Source: Fibrobacter sp.
GTDB lineage: Bacteria > Fibrobacterota > Fibrobacteria > Fibrobacterales > Fibrobacteraceae
Direction: 5' to 3'
Assembly (NCBI RefSeq): GCF_017551775.1
Contig: NZ_JAFZKX010000086.1
Coordinates: 1 to 50,584 of the forward strand
Length of the DNA: 50,584 nt
This document shows positions 43,433-50,584 of this stretch, one piece after another. The translations under genes and the position numbers were made by a program. Below the pieces are notes generated by a model, which searched no databases, was not told the origin of the DNA, and saw only the letters and a list, made by a program, of their open reading frames with translations. Numbering within the stretch: position 1 is the stretch's first letter; the number at the start of each line of letters is the position of its first letter.

Positions 43433-44197
43433 ATGTCTATCTGCATTTCATACGATTCCACCTTCGACGGCTTCCTGAGTGCCGTTTTCGAAATCTATTC
43501 GCAGCACCTCGACGTAGAAAGTTTTGTCCCTGATCGTGATGCGGGAACTGCGGGAGACCTGTTCCAGCAGCGCTTCCGCGTGGAGGCGAACGAGGATTCC
43601 GCAATGCGCCTGCGACGCGCCATCGTGAACTATGCGAGCGAGGACGTACTGAACCTGCTTGAGACGGCGTTCCTTTCGGAGGAGGCGGGCATCGAGATGA
43701 TGATTCTCGCGTTCCTGCGCAAACTGTTCGCGGGCGACGACCCGAATTACGGCAAGAATCCCGCATCGCCCGAGATGCTCCCGCTGTACAAGATTGCGGG
43801 TTCCGTGCGGCACGAGGCAGGCGGCATGCTCGGGATGGTCCGCTTCTCGAAAGCTCCGGGCAATTTCTACGTCGCGAAGATTGAACCGAAATACGATATC
43901 CTTTTGCTGATGGAATCGCATTTCACCAACCGCTTTGCGGACGGGAACTGGGTTATCTACGATGCGAAGCGCAGGTACGCGTTGCTCCACGAAAAGACCG
44001 GAAAATGCCGGGTCGTCGACATACCCGACGATGCGGCGCTGATAAATGCGATCAATTCGGATGACTATACCCGGCTGTGGCAGGACTACTACAATTCCAT
44101 CGCCATCAAGGAGCGCGAGAACCCGAAACTGCTGCGCCGTTGCCTCCCGGTACGCTACTGGAAGAATTTGCCCGAGCGGCAGGCCGCGCGTTTCTAG
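43433..44197 (+). CDS. DUF4130 / rSAM-linked probable DNA metabolism protein
   Basis: A 254-residue protein 79 bp downstream of the radical SAM gene. The start MSICISYDSTFDGFLSAVFEIY and the stretches MLPLYKIAGSVRHEAGGMLGMVRF, YVAKIEPKYDILLLMESHFTNRF, WVIYDAKRRYAL and LWQDYYNSIAIKERENPKL...PVRYWKNLPE are typical of the family paired with the rSAM enzyme. In other bacteria this family is fused or adjacent to uracil-DNA glycosylase-like domains. It presumably supplies DNA recognition or processing for the radical SAM partner. No UDG gene is in the window. Confidence 0.87.
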   Translation: MSICISYDSTFDGFLSAVFEIYSQHLDVESFVPDRDAGTAGDLFQQRFRVEANEDSAMRLRRAIVNYASEDVLNLLETAFLSEEAGIEMMILAFLRKLFAGDDPNYGKNPASPEMLPLYKIAGSVRHEAGGMLGMVRFSKAPGNFYVAKIEPKYDILLLMESHFTNRFADGNWVIYDAKRRYALLHEKTGKCRVVDIPDDAALINAINSDDYTRLWQDYYNSIAIKERENPKLLRRCLPVRYWKNLPERQAARF

Positions 44198-44213
44198 ATA
44201 TGGAAATTGACAA

Positions 44214-44265
44214 GGCGCGTTTCTAGGCCCGCATAAACTTGCGGATTAGGCCTGCATCGCGCGCC
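44214..44265 (+). other. Nested hairpin after the DUF4130 gene
   Basis: GGCGCG (44214-44219) / CGCGCC (44260-44265) enclose AGGCC/GGCCT and an inner CCGCA-TGCGG hairpin. It is followed by CCCTTTTGC, too T-poor for a convincing terminator. The word GCGCGTTTCTAG, which ends the upstream gene, is repeated at its 5' edge. Confidence 0.4.
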
Positions 44266-44312
44266 TATCTGGGCCCTTTTGCATCCGAAACGCCTCTCGA
44301 CGCGGATACTTT

Positions 44313-44351
44313 ATCCGAAGACTTGATTTTATTCGGATTGTTTGTTATTTT
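44313..44351 (+). promoter_or_regulatory. Promoter of the 44377 gene with a 7-bp inverted repeat over the -35 box
   Basis: TTGATT (44323-44328), 17 bp, then TATTTT (44346-44351). ATCCGAA (44313-44319) and TTCGGAT (44332-44338) flank the -35 box, a typical repressor position. Confidence 0.6.
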
Positions 44352-44376
44352 GTTTATGGATAACAGGGAGGGTTAG

Positions 44377-44988
44377 GTGTCCTTGAAAAAGTGTTCTTTT
44401 CTGCTGGCAGGTCTTTGCCTGTTCGGCTATTCCCATTCGCTCGACTTGAAACCGTCGGCGCAGTTCTTTTTCCCGTCAACAGTCTCCATTCCGAAGGATT
44501 CCAAGTCCGTTTCTTCTGATGAGGAATGGGAAACCGAATATGTCATCGAGGCCGGCATCGAAGCGTTGTTCATGTCGGAATTTATCCCGATGCGAACCGG
44601 TTTAGGTCTGGGGTTCAGGACTTCTCAACATAACGAGGATTCCGAAGCGGCTCCGGCGACGCTCCCGGTGTGGGGAGTCCTTTCGATAGGGCGCATTAAT
44701 TGGGATGACTTCATCTCGCCGTATTTTACCCTGCGCGGGGGCTACCTCACTCCGTTGACAGGCGACAAGCATTGGTGGGAAAGTCCTGCGAATTTCTTCG
44801 TCAATTGCGGCGTGGGTGCCGTATTCCCCATGGGCTTCACGCTGGAGGTCAGTGTCGACAAATCTTCCATGCGGAAATCCTATTCGGAAGAAGACGTCAC
44901 GTACCGGGTTTCCTCGCTCCGCGTGGGAATCATGGTCGGGATGAATATCGAGGTTTCCCACACCAAGGTGTACAAGTCGGGCGGCTAG
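44377..44988 (+). CDS. Small outer-membrane beta-barrel protein
   Basis: A 203-residue protein with a GTG start, supported by AGGGAGGG 5 bp upstream. A signal peptide (residues 1-21) is followed by about eight amphipathic strands (YVIEAGIEALFMSEFIPMRTGLGLGFR, LPVWGVLSIGRINW, FISPYFTLRGGYLTP, FFVNCGVGAVFPMGFTLEVSVDKSS, SSLRVGIMVGMNIEVS), fitting an 8-stranded OmpA/OmpX-size barrel. The family is not recognised. It converges with the VWA gene, with only 9 bp between stop codons. Confidence 0.75.
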   Translation: MSLKKCSFLLAGLCLFGYSHSLDLKPSAQFFFPSTVSIPKDSKSVSSDEEWETEYVIEAGIEALFMSEFIPMRTGLGLGFRTSQHNEDSEAAPATLPVWGVLSIGRINWDDFISPYFTLRGGYLTPLTGDKHWWESPANFFVNCGVGAVFPMGFTLEVSVDKSSMRKSYSEEDVTYRVSSLRVGIMVGMNIEVSHTKVYKSGG

Positions 44989-44997
44989 GCCCGAAAA

Positions 44998-47900
44998 TTA
45001 TTTGCCCTGTTTCCGCATGATGCCGGTCTTGACGGTAATTGTCTCTTTGTGGCCGTCCTCGAACGTGAAGAATATCTTCCAGATGTAAACTCCGGTACCG
45101 GCCTTGCGCCCGTTTTTCGAGTGTTCGTCCCAGTACAGGAATCCCAATTTGGATTGCCCGTCGGGGCCGTCGCGTCTCGGGTCGTTCATTTCGCCGTCGT
45201 AGCCGAATTTCTGCTCGAAGTTGTTTACGAATACGGATATTGCATCGAAGATGTAGATGTCTGCGGTGTAGGGGAGCACTGCCCTTACGCCGATGGCGGA
45301 AAGCGTGTCCGGCAGCTCTTCCCATCTGGAACCATCCGGGGAAATCCAGTTGGGACGGGGCCCGATGCCGCTGACCGGTTGCAACGGCATGACTTCGGTC
45401 AGGTAAATGACTCCGTCCGTACCGTTGATGTTGACGCCGCCGCGACCGAGGGCGTTGCCGGCCAAGTCTATGTAGTCGGCTTCCGGGTCGGTAGACAGGC
45501 AGAATCCGGTCTTGAGGATGTGCCTGTCGAGAACGAACGTCCATTGCGTCATGTCTTCGTTGACGGTCGGAGGCAGGCTCGTGACAAGAGCCTCCGAATT
45601 GGAATCCTTGCAGGAGGCCGAGTAGCGGAACAGGCTCTCCCAGGCGTTCTCGCTGTTACCGCCGATGATGGGTTCTGACATTTGGATGACTAGAGTGTCG
45701 GGCGGGTCGTTTGAGGACGGATCCATGTATTTTCCGAGGTTCATTTCGCCCGGATGCAGGACCGCCCTTGCGGGGACTGCGCCGACCTTGTCGCGCAACG
45801 TCACGTTTTCGAGTTCGCTGGATAGCGGTGTCGAGAAACTCAGGAACGGCTTCCTTGAGGAATCGGCCATGGTCAGACCGTAGTCGTACGGCTCGTTGAT
45901 GTAGGCTTCTATCCATTTCCCGTCTTGCGGGTTCTTCTTTATGGCATCGCTCGTCGCGTAGCGCCATTGCCCGCGGCTCGAATTCCAGAATATGGAATCG
46001 ATGCTCGATATGTTGTCGTCGTGTTCTTCCTTGAAATGGATGCGCACGAAGTCGGCCCTGCCGTCCAGATCCCTGTCGTACATTTCGGCGGTATCGGCGA
46101 TGAGGGAATACTTGACGGAATCACGTCCTGAATATTCTACGGAGTCTTGGAGTGAATCCTCCGGAATGGTGGTGCCGATTTCGCATGCGTCCGTAATCAT
46201 GTAGCCGCTTGCCGGGGAGCGGACTGTCGCGCCCAGGGCGTCGGTTGCGCGCAGGTAGTAGTGGATGGACGGAATGTCGCTTGCCGGTGCCTGGAAAGCG
46301 ATGGTCCAGACGTCTTTTTCCACAGAATAGGAGAGGGGCGCCTCCTGGAAGAGTACCGCTCGCGCGTCCCTGACGTAGATTTGCGCCTTGTCGATTCCGT
46401 CGCTGTCCTTTATGCGGAACGAGAATGTCTTGATGTCTGAGGAATCTACGCAGGCGACGGAGACTGATTCCACGTCGGGAATGTCGTTGTCGACGAATAT
46501 GGTGTAGGGTTCCATGGCCGGTGTCTGGATTTTCGGGGACTTGCCTGTTTGCCCGATAGAATCAGTCACGACGAGGTAGAAGTCCAGCCCCGGCGCTACG
46601 ACGAGGTTTGCCGGGACGGTATATTCCCAGAGGCTGTCGCGGGTGTTTCGCAGGGTGTACTTCGTGAAGGACGTGTATGACGTGCCGGATGTGCGCAGGT
46701 ACAGGTCGGCGGAACTTATTTTGATTCCGGAATGGATGTAGGCGCTGATGGTGAGCGTGTTGTTTGCCGCCTGCGTATTGTTGATCAGGTCCCATGTCTC
46801 TTCGGTAAGGGAGATGGTCGGCGGGAGGGCGCCTTTGCTCCACTGGGCGGTATCGCGCGCATCTATATTGTTGAATCTCATGCCGATGACGACGTCGTGC
46901 GTTTCGCCGTCCTGGAGCGTGTCGGGCGCCTGGTAGCAGACCATGTACTGCGAGTTGATGTTGTCGCGGATGGCCTCGTAGATTCCGGAAAGTTCGCTTG
47001 CGTCGTTTGTTGTTGTGAATATGCCGCCGGTTTGTTGCGCAAGGTCTTCCAGCGGGTACGAGGCCTCGGTCTCGACGCCGATGGAATGGATGACGGTTTT
47101 CTTTGACTTGCTGAGGTTGATGGCGGTCTCGAGTGCGATGGTGCCTTCGTTGTTCTCCCCGTCAGAGAAGATGATGACCGCCGTCGGGTTGGTCTCGTTC
47201 CTGATTTGCCGCAGGCCTGCATAGGCGCCCGTGATGATGTTGGTGCCGTTCCCTTTGGTAGTGAGCTTTTCTACGGCTTTTAGCAGCAGGGACTTGTTCG
47301 AGGTCATGGACTGGAGTACGATGGTCGAGTCTCCGTAGCCGCGGAATCCGACGAGGGCCGTCCTGTCGTAGGTGCCCATGTTGTTTATGAATGACTTGAT
47401 GGCGTCCTTCGCCTTGATCATTCGGTCGTTGAATTCCATCGAGGGACTCTCGTCGACGACGATGACGACCGAAATTCCCGAAACGTTGGTGATGCTAGTG
47501 ACCTGGGGTTTGATGGCGGTGCCGTCTTGCCAAAGTTGTAGATCGTCCTCGCCGAGCCCGTAGAACGAAAGACCGGAGTTCTTGTCGGTCGCGGAAACCT
47601 GCGCGCAGATTTCGGGATAATTCCCGATGTCGAGATTCGATATGGTAAGGGACGGTATGGCTGACGTGTCTTCGATGAACTGCGCCTCGACAGAACATTG
47701 CTGATCAGTCTGGATGACGGAAGTCTTGGATTTCTTGCTGTCACCGAGGGTCAGGTTGCATCTGGTGGGAACCCAGGAACTGAATTCATAACCTCCGTGG
47801 GGCCATGCCGTAATGGTGAATTTGCTTCCCGGATTCGTATATTGTCGCCCTGACGGGCTTGTGGCGCCGCCCTTTGTCGCGTTCACGTCCAGGATGGCGG

Positions 47901-49113
47901 GCGTCGATATCCAGCTCGTGAAGGATAAGTCTGGGATGTTGTTGGAATTTTCCCGGAATGTCCAGTAGAGCGGGGTGCCCGCGGTTCCTTTTACGAGGAA
48001 GTATTTTGAACCGCTTGTCAGCTGTGGGATTGAGGAATTCCGGAAAGAGCCGTCTTCATTATATCCGGTATAGGTTCCTCGGATGGAATCGGCGATACCG
48101 AAGTTGACGATGTACGGCATGGTGTCGGGCGGGGTCCATGTGAAGCGGATGGCCGATTGGGTCGATTCCGTGTAGTAATTTTTCTTGAAGTTGAAAGTTT
48201 GCTTTTGCGTAGACACGCTGTATATCTCGCCGGGCTTGAATCGTGCCTTCAGTTCGGTATTGCCCTTGACGGTGACGAAGGTGCTTGCAGCTACCCTGTC
48301 GTCGATGGTGGGCGAACCTGTTATTGTCTGCCAGTCGGCAAATCGGTAACCGAAGTCTCCTTTCGCATAGACGGTGTATTTGGAATTGGCAAAAGCGGAA
48401 TCGTATCCGTTTGCTGGCATGACGGTCCCGTGCCCGTCGGAACTGAACTTCAGCTTATATGATTGCGATGCAATGCTGATCCAAAAGTTGTTCGGGTTTT
48501 CGGTTGTGTTTGCGATGATGATGTACAGGTCGGTGTCTTGGTTGAAATGTATGGTTTCGGAAAACGTGCCGCAGAAAGTCTGCGACTTATTGATTGATGT
48601 AAAGTGGAGCGAGGTGTACCGGAGGTATTTTAGTGAATCTTGGGTCAATCCGTTGGAGATGACGAGCGTATAGTCGCCTGGCGTAATGGGCTTGAAGAAG
48701 AACCGGACTCCGGAGACTCCGCTAGTAACGAATTTTGCATACAGGTGTTCTGTGAAGTTGTAAAGGGTGGGCGTTTCCGTGATGGCGTAGAGGGAGCCCA
48801 AGCGGAAGATCGGCATGACGGTGCAGTTGCTTGATATGTCGTAAACCTTTGTTGCGATTTTTTTTGTGTTTTGTATTTTGCACGACCCTTCGATAACTTC
48901 CCAGTGGTCGAACAGATAGTCAAAAGCCGCGCTTGCCATGATCATAATGGAATCGCCCCTGTTGACATTGCTTAATGTTTTGACGCTGATTCCAGAGGAA
49001 TCGATGCTTCCGGAACCAGAAGTTGTCGATGGACTAATTTGGAGCGTATACGCCGAAGCGCCCATGGCCAAAGCCAAGGTAAATAGTAGAACCTTTGTCA
49101 ATTTGTACACCAC
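44998..49113 (-). CDS. Large secreted VWA-domain protein with InlB-like repeats
   Basis: A 1371-residue protein with a GTG start (GGGGGAA about 7 bp upstream). The signal peptide ends near residue 21 (ASAYT). Three InlB-B-repeat-like units occur near 25-105, 215-290 and 405-480 (GxGTVMPANGY...GYRFADW pattern). The VWA domain is about 545-725, with the metal-ion site DESPS (about 552-556), GFRGYGDST, KGNGTNIITG and FSDGENNEGT. Beta-sandwich domains follow. The C-terminal 80 residues (YIFDAISVFVNNFEQKFG...GTGVYIWKIFFTFEDGHKE) match the FlgD-like module also seen in the cadherin protein. It is probably a surface adhesin or matrix protein binding a divalent metal; ligand unknown. Confidence 0.85.
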   Translation of the reverse strand: MVYKLTKVLLFTLALAMGASAYTLQISPSTTSGSGSIDSSGISVKTLSNVNRGDSIMIMASAAFDYLFDHWEVIEGSCKIQNTKKIATKVYDISSNCTVMPIFRLGSLYAITETPTLYNFTEHLYAKFVTSGVSGVRFFFKPITPGDYTLVISNGLTQDSLKYLRYTSLHFTSINKSQTFCGTFSETIHFNQDTDLYIIIANTTENPNNFWISIASQSYKLKFSSDGHGTVMPANGYDSAFANSKYTVYAKGDFGYRFADWQTITGSPTIDDRVAASTFVTVKGNTELKARFKPGEIYSVSTQKQTFNFKKNYYTESTQSAIRFTWTPPDTMPYIVNFGIADSIRGTYTGYNEDGSFRNSSIPQLTSGSKYFLVKGTAGTPLYWTFRENSNNIPDLSFTSWISTPAILDVNATKGGATSPSGRQYTNPGSKFTITAWPHGGYEFSSWVPTRCNLTLGDSKKSKTSVIQTDQQCSVEAQFIEDTSAIPSLTISNLDIGNYPEICAQVSATDKNSGLSFYGLGEDDLQLWQDGTAIKPQVTSITNVSGISVVIVVDESPSMEFNDRMIKAKDAIKSFINNMGTYDRTALVGFRGYGDSTIVLQSMTSNKSLLLKAVEKLTTKGNGTNIITGAYAGLRQIRNETNPTAVIIFSDGENNEGTIALETAINLSKSKKTVIHSIGVETEASYPLEDLAQQTGGIFTTTNDASELSGIYEAIRDNINSQYMVCYQAPDTLQDGETHDVVIGMRFNNIDARDTAQWSKGALPPTISLTEETWDLINNTQAANNTLTISAYIHSGIKISSADLYLRTSGTSYTSFTKYTLRNTRDSLWEYTVPANLVVAPGLDFYLVVTDSIGQTGKSPKIQTPAMEPYTIFVDNDIPDVESVSVACVDSSDIKTFSFRIKDSDGIDKAQIYVRDARAVLFQEAPLSYSVEKDVWTIAFQAPASDIPSIHYYLRATDALGATVRSPASGYMITDACEIGTTIPEDSLQDSVEYSGRDSVKYSLIADTAEMYDRDLDGRADFVRIHFKEEHDDNISSIDSIFWNSSRGQWRYATSDAIKKNPQDGKWIEAYINEPYDYGLTMADSSRKPFLSFSTPLSSELENVTLRDKVGAVPARAVLHPGEMNLGKYMDPSSNDPPDTLVIQMSEPIIGGNSENAWESLFRYSASCKDSNSEALVTSLPPTVNEDMTQWTFVLDRHILKTGFCLSTDPEADYIDLAGNALGRGGVNINGTDGVIYLTEVMPLQPVSGIGPRPNWISPDGSRWEELPDTLSAIGVRAVLPYTADIYIFDAISVFVNNFEQKFGYDGEMNDPRRDGPDGQSKLGFLYWDEHSKNGRKAGTGVYIWKIFFTFEDGHKETITVKTGIMRKQGK

Positions 49114-49159
49114 AATCCGTTCCCCCAGGATTGCAACGCCGTAAACAAGAATGACGTTG

Positions 49160-49196
49160 TATACAAAATGTATAAATTAATTTCGAAAAAAGTAAA
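49160..49196 (-). promoter_or_regulatory. Candidate promoter and palindrome for the VWA gene
   Basis: On the minus strand TTTACT (49191-49196), 16 bp, then TATACA (49169-49174). The -10 box is half of the palindrome TATACA-AAA-TGTATA (49160-49174). Confidence 0.45.
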
Positions 49197-49244
49197 CTTT
49201 CCTCCTTAAAAAGGAAGGTTCAAGCGCTCGTCTGTATACAACAA

Positions 49245-49326
49245 ACGCCCGGTATTAACCGGGCGTGGTTGCGAGAGCGAGCGCATACCGGAGTAATTTA
49301 ACTCCTGAATGTAGCGCAAGCGGTCG
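49245..49326 (-). repeat. Single diverged copy of the structured repeat of 39771-40070
   Basis: Read on the minus strand it starts 2 bp after the stop codon of the porin-like gene. It has GACCGCTTGCGC, a hairpin GGAGT-TAAATT-ACTCC followed by GGTAT, the linker CTCGCTCTCGC, then a 9-bp hairpin ACGCCCGGT-TAAT-ACCGGGCGT. Order, spacing and linker match the 99-bp units (GACCGCTCGCTC, CTCCGGT, CTCGCTCTCGC, GC-rich stem with a TTAA loop). The hairpin stems differ in sequence but keep pairing. Confidence 0.75.
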
Positions 49327-49328
49327 CT

Positions 49329-50584
49329 TTAATTTATCCTGCCGACGAGGTTGCCGGAGAGCGTCCAGTCCCTCGTGCTGCCGAAGCTGTGGAAGCCGGC
49401 AGAGAGGCTGAAGCGGTCGGTGAATGCCTTTTCGATGTAGAAGGCACCGAGGACGTCCTTCACGTGCTTGGCGTTCGCGCTGACGTACTTGGCGTGCTCG
49501 TGACGGTCACCCACGTATTCGGCTTCGAGGATGATGCGGTCGACGACCGGCGTGGTGATGGCAATGCCACCCGTGATAGGAATGACCATGTCACCGCTGG
49601 CGCTCAGGTCCATAAGGGCGATTTCACCGAAGACGTTGATGAAGTCGAGAACCGGCACGTTGGCCTTGAGGGAGACGTTGTGCTCGATTTCGGCGTCGGC
49701 ATCATAGACCAGGTCGAAGATGTTGCTGCGGTAACCGAGCTGGATCTTGATGTTGTTCAGCGCTTCGAGGTTGTGGAAGTTGAACACGGCGCGGAGGTCG
49801 CCCTTGTTCAGGTTGGCCGACTTGCTGATGAACGAAAGGTAGAGGTCCATCGTTTCGGACGGCGTGATGCCGAACTGCAACTGGTTTTCGGAGGGCTGCG
49901 TGGACATGAAGCCGTTCATGTAGCCGTCGATGTATCCACCGAAGTAGTCACCGTTCTTGTCGGTGTTGTCCCAGCGACCGACCTTGAAGTTGAACATGTC
50001 GGTTTCCTGGTATGCCCAAGCTTCGTCGAGGCTGAAGTAGTCATCGGCTTTGCCGTTTTCGTCGTTGCGGAAGGCTTCCTTCTTGGCTGCCTTGTCGGAG
50101 AAAAATTCATCCTTCAGGTCACCGGGGTAGAAGGCCACGGCAATCTTGCCCTTGAAGTCTTCGCCTTCGGCGAGAACTGCGAAGTTCGCTTCGCCGCTCC
50201 AGGTTTCGAGGTTGTCGCTCATCTCGTCATCCTCGCTGTACCAGAAGACCTTGCCGGCTTCCAATTCGAAGTCAGCGTTGATGTCGAAAGCGAGCTTAGG
50301 CGTTTCGAGCACGGCGTTCTGGATCATTTTTTTCTTTTTGCGGCGTTTTTTCTTCTTGGCGGGTTTCTGCTCGTTGGCTGCGACCTGTTCCTCAGGTGCG
50401 GGTTCGGCTGCTGCAACTTCGGTTGCCGGGGCTTCTTCGGCCGGGGCGGCTTCTGCTGCAGGGGCTTCGCTGGCGGGCGCTGCTTCGGCTACAGGTGCTT
50501 CAGCGGGAGCCGCTTCGGCGGTGGCTGCAGGGGCGGCTTCGGCAGCGGGAGCGGCCTGCTCTGCTGCGGGTGCGGGTGCTGCGG
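49329..50584 (-). CDS. Porin-like outer-membrane protein with Ala/Pro/Glu-rich N-terminal region, 5' end outside window
   Basis: The frame stays open to the right edge, so the Met at 50325-50327 is internal and the true start is outside; at least 417 residues are visible. From the edge inward there are about 75 residues of Ala/Pro/Glu repeats (AEAAPA-type), then a strongly basic run (AKKKKRRKKKK). A barrel of about 330 residues follows, with strands such as LAFDINADFELEAGKVFWY, DMFNFKVGRWDNTD, MDLYLSFISKS, NIKIQLGYRSNIFDLVYD and RFSLSAGFHSFG. It is probably an abundant outer-membrane porin whose flexible N-terminal segment may contact peptidoglycan. The structured repeat element follows its stop codon. 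Confidence 0.8.
   Translation of the reverse strand, partial: AAPAPAAEQAAPAAEAAPAATAEAAPAEAPVAEAAPASEAPAAEAAPAEEAPATEVAAAEPAPEEQVAANEQKPAKKKKRRKKKKMIQNAVLETPKLAFDINADFELEAGKVFWYSEDDEMSDNLETWSGEANFAVLAEGEDFKGKIAVAFYPGDLKDEFFSDKAAKKEAFRNDENGKADDYFSLDEAWAYQETDMFNFKVGRWDNTDKNGDYFGGYIDGYMNGFMSTQPSENQLQFGITPSETMDLYLSFISKSANLNKGDLRAVFNFHNLEALNNIKIQLGYRSNIFDLVYDADAEIEHNVSLKANVPVLDFINVFGEIALMDLSASGDMVIPITGGIAITTPVVDRIILEAEYVGDRHEHAKYVSANAKHVKDVLGAFYIEKAFTDRFSLSAGFHSFGSTRDWTLSGNLVGRIN

Overview
The window (about 50.6 kb, moderately GC-rich coding, AT-rich intergenic DNA) looks like a chromosomal segment of a Fibrobacter (phylum Fibrobacterota) rumen/gut fibre degrader. The main reasons are a lipoprotein with a fibro-slime-type domain, a CE1-like xylan/feruloyl esterase, very large secreted cadherin, GLUG and VWA proteins, C-terminal modules like type IX secretion (T9SS) sorting domains, many outer-membrane beta-barrels and several lipoproteins. 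No phage, transposase, plasmid or CRISPR genes are seen; this is ordinary chromosome with a large surface-protein locus.

Layout. 1-8.7 kb is housekeeping: murD (running off the left edge), tRNA-Leu(GAG), secG and tpiA, a small lipoprotein, two envelope proteins, recA and a cinA/pncC-type gene, a DUF5683-like membrane protein, and an alpha-ribazole-phosphatase-like enzyme. Just upstream of that enzyme is an SRP RNA gene with its own promoter and terminator that no ORF list would show. 8.8-26.9 kb is the most striking part: a 2692-residue cadherin-repeat giant, preceded by a long leader with a perfect CRP-type palindrome. A strong terminator follows it, then a tightly packed run of a FecR-domain protein, a beta-helix/beta-barrel hybrid, a GLUG-repeat protein with a T9SS-like tail, and endonuclease IV (nfo), joined by TGATG and TAATG overlaps.

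27.0-34.7 kb holds tRNA-Asn with its promoter and terminator, the fibro-slime lipoprotein, a small secreted protein, an MBOAT acyltransferase, an scpB-mutS coupled pair and an HD-type hydrolase. Two related long inverted repeats sit directly upstream of the MBOAT and HD genes. 34.7-39.7 kb has a TPR lipoprotein coupled to a PorV/FadL-like barrel (minus strand), a divergent Cys-cluster protein coupled to a SprT-like metalloprotein, and a DUF436 gene. 39.7-40.1 kb is an exact 99-bp-period tandem array of a structured repeat; a diverged single copy occurs at 49.25 kb. 40.1-50.6 kb has the esterase, a radical-SAM/DUF4130 DNA-repair-like pair, a small barrel, a 1371-residue VWA protein and a porin-like protein running off the right edge.

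Promoters that can be read are TTGACA-like boxes with 16-17 bp to TATATT or TATTTT. Several genes have the -10 box only 6-8 bp from the start codon, which suggests leaderless mRNAs. Functionally the window mixes genome maintenance (recA, cinA, nfo, mutS, scpB, the rSAM pair) with surface attachment and envelope assembly. All family assignments were made by reading motifs; no database search was run.
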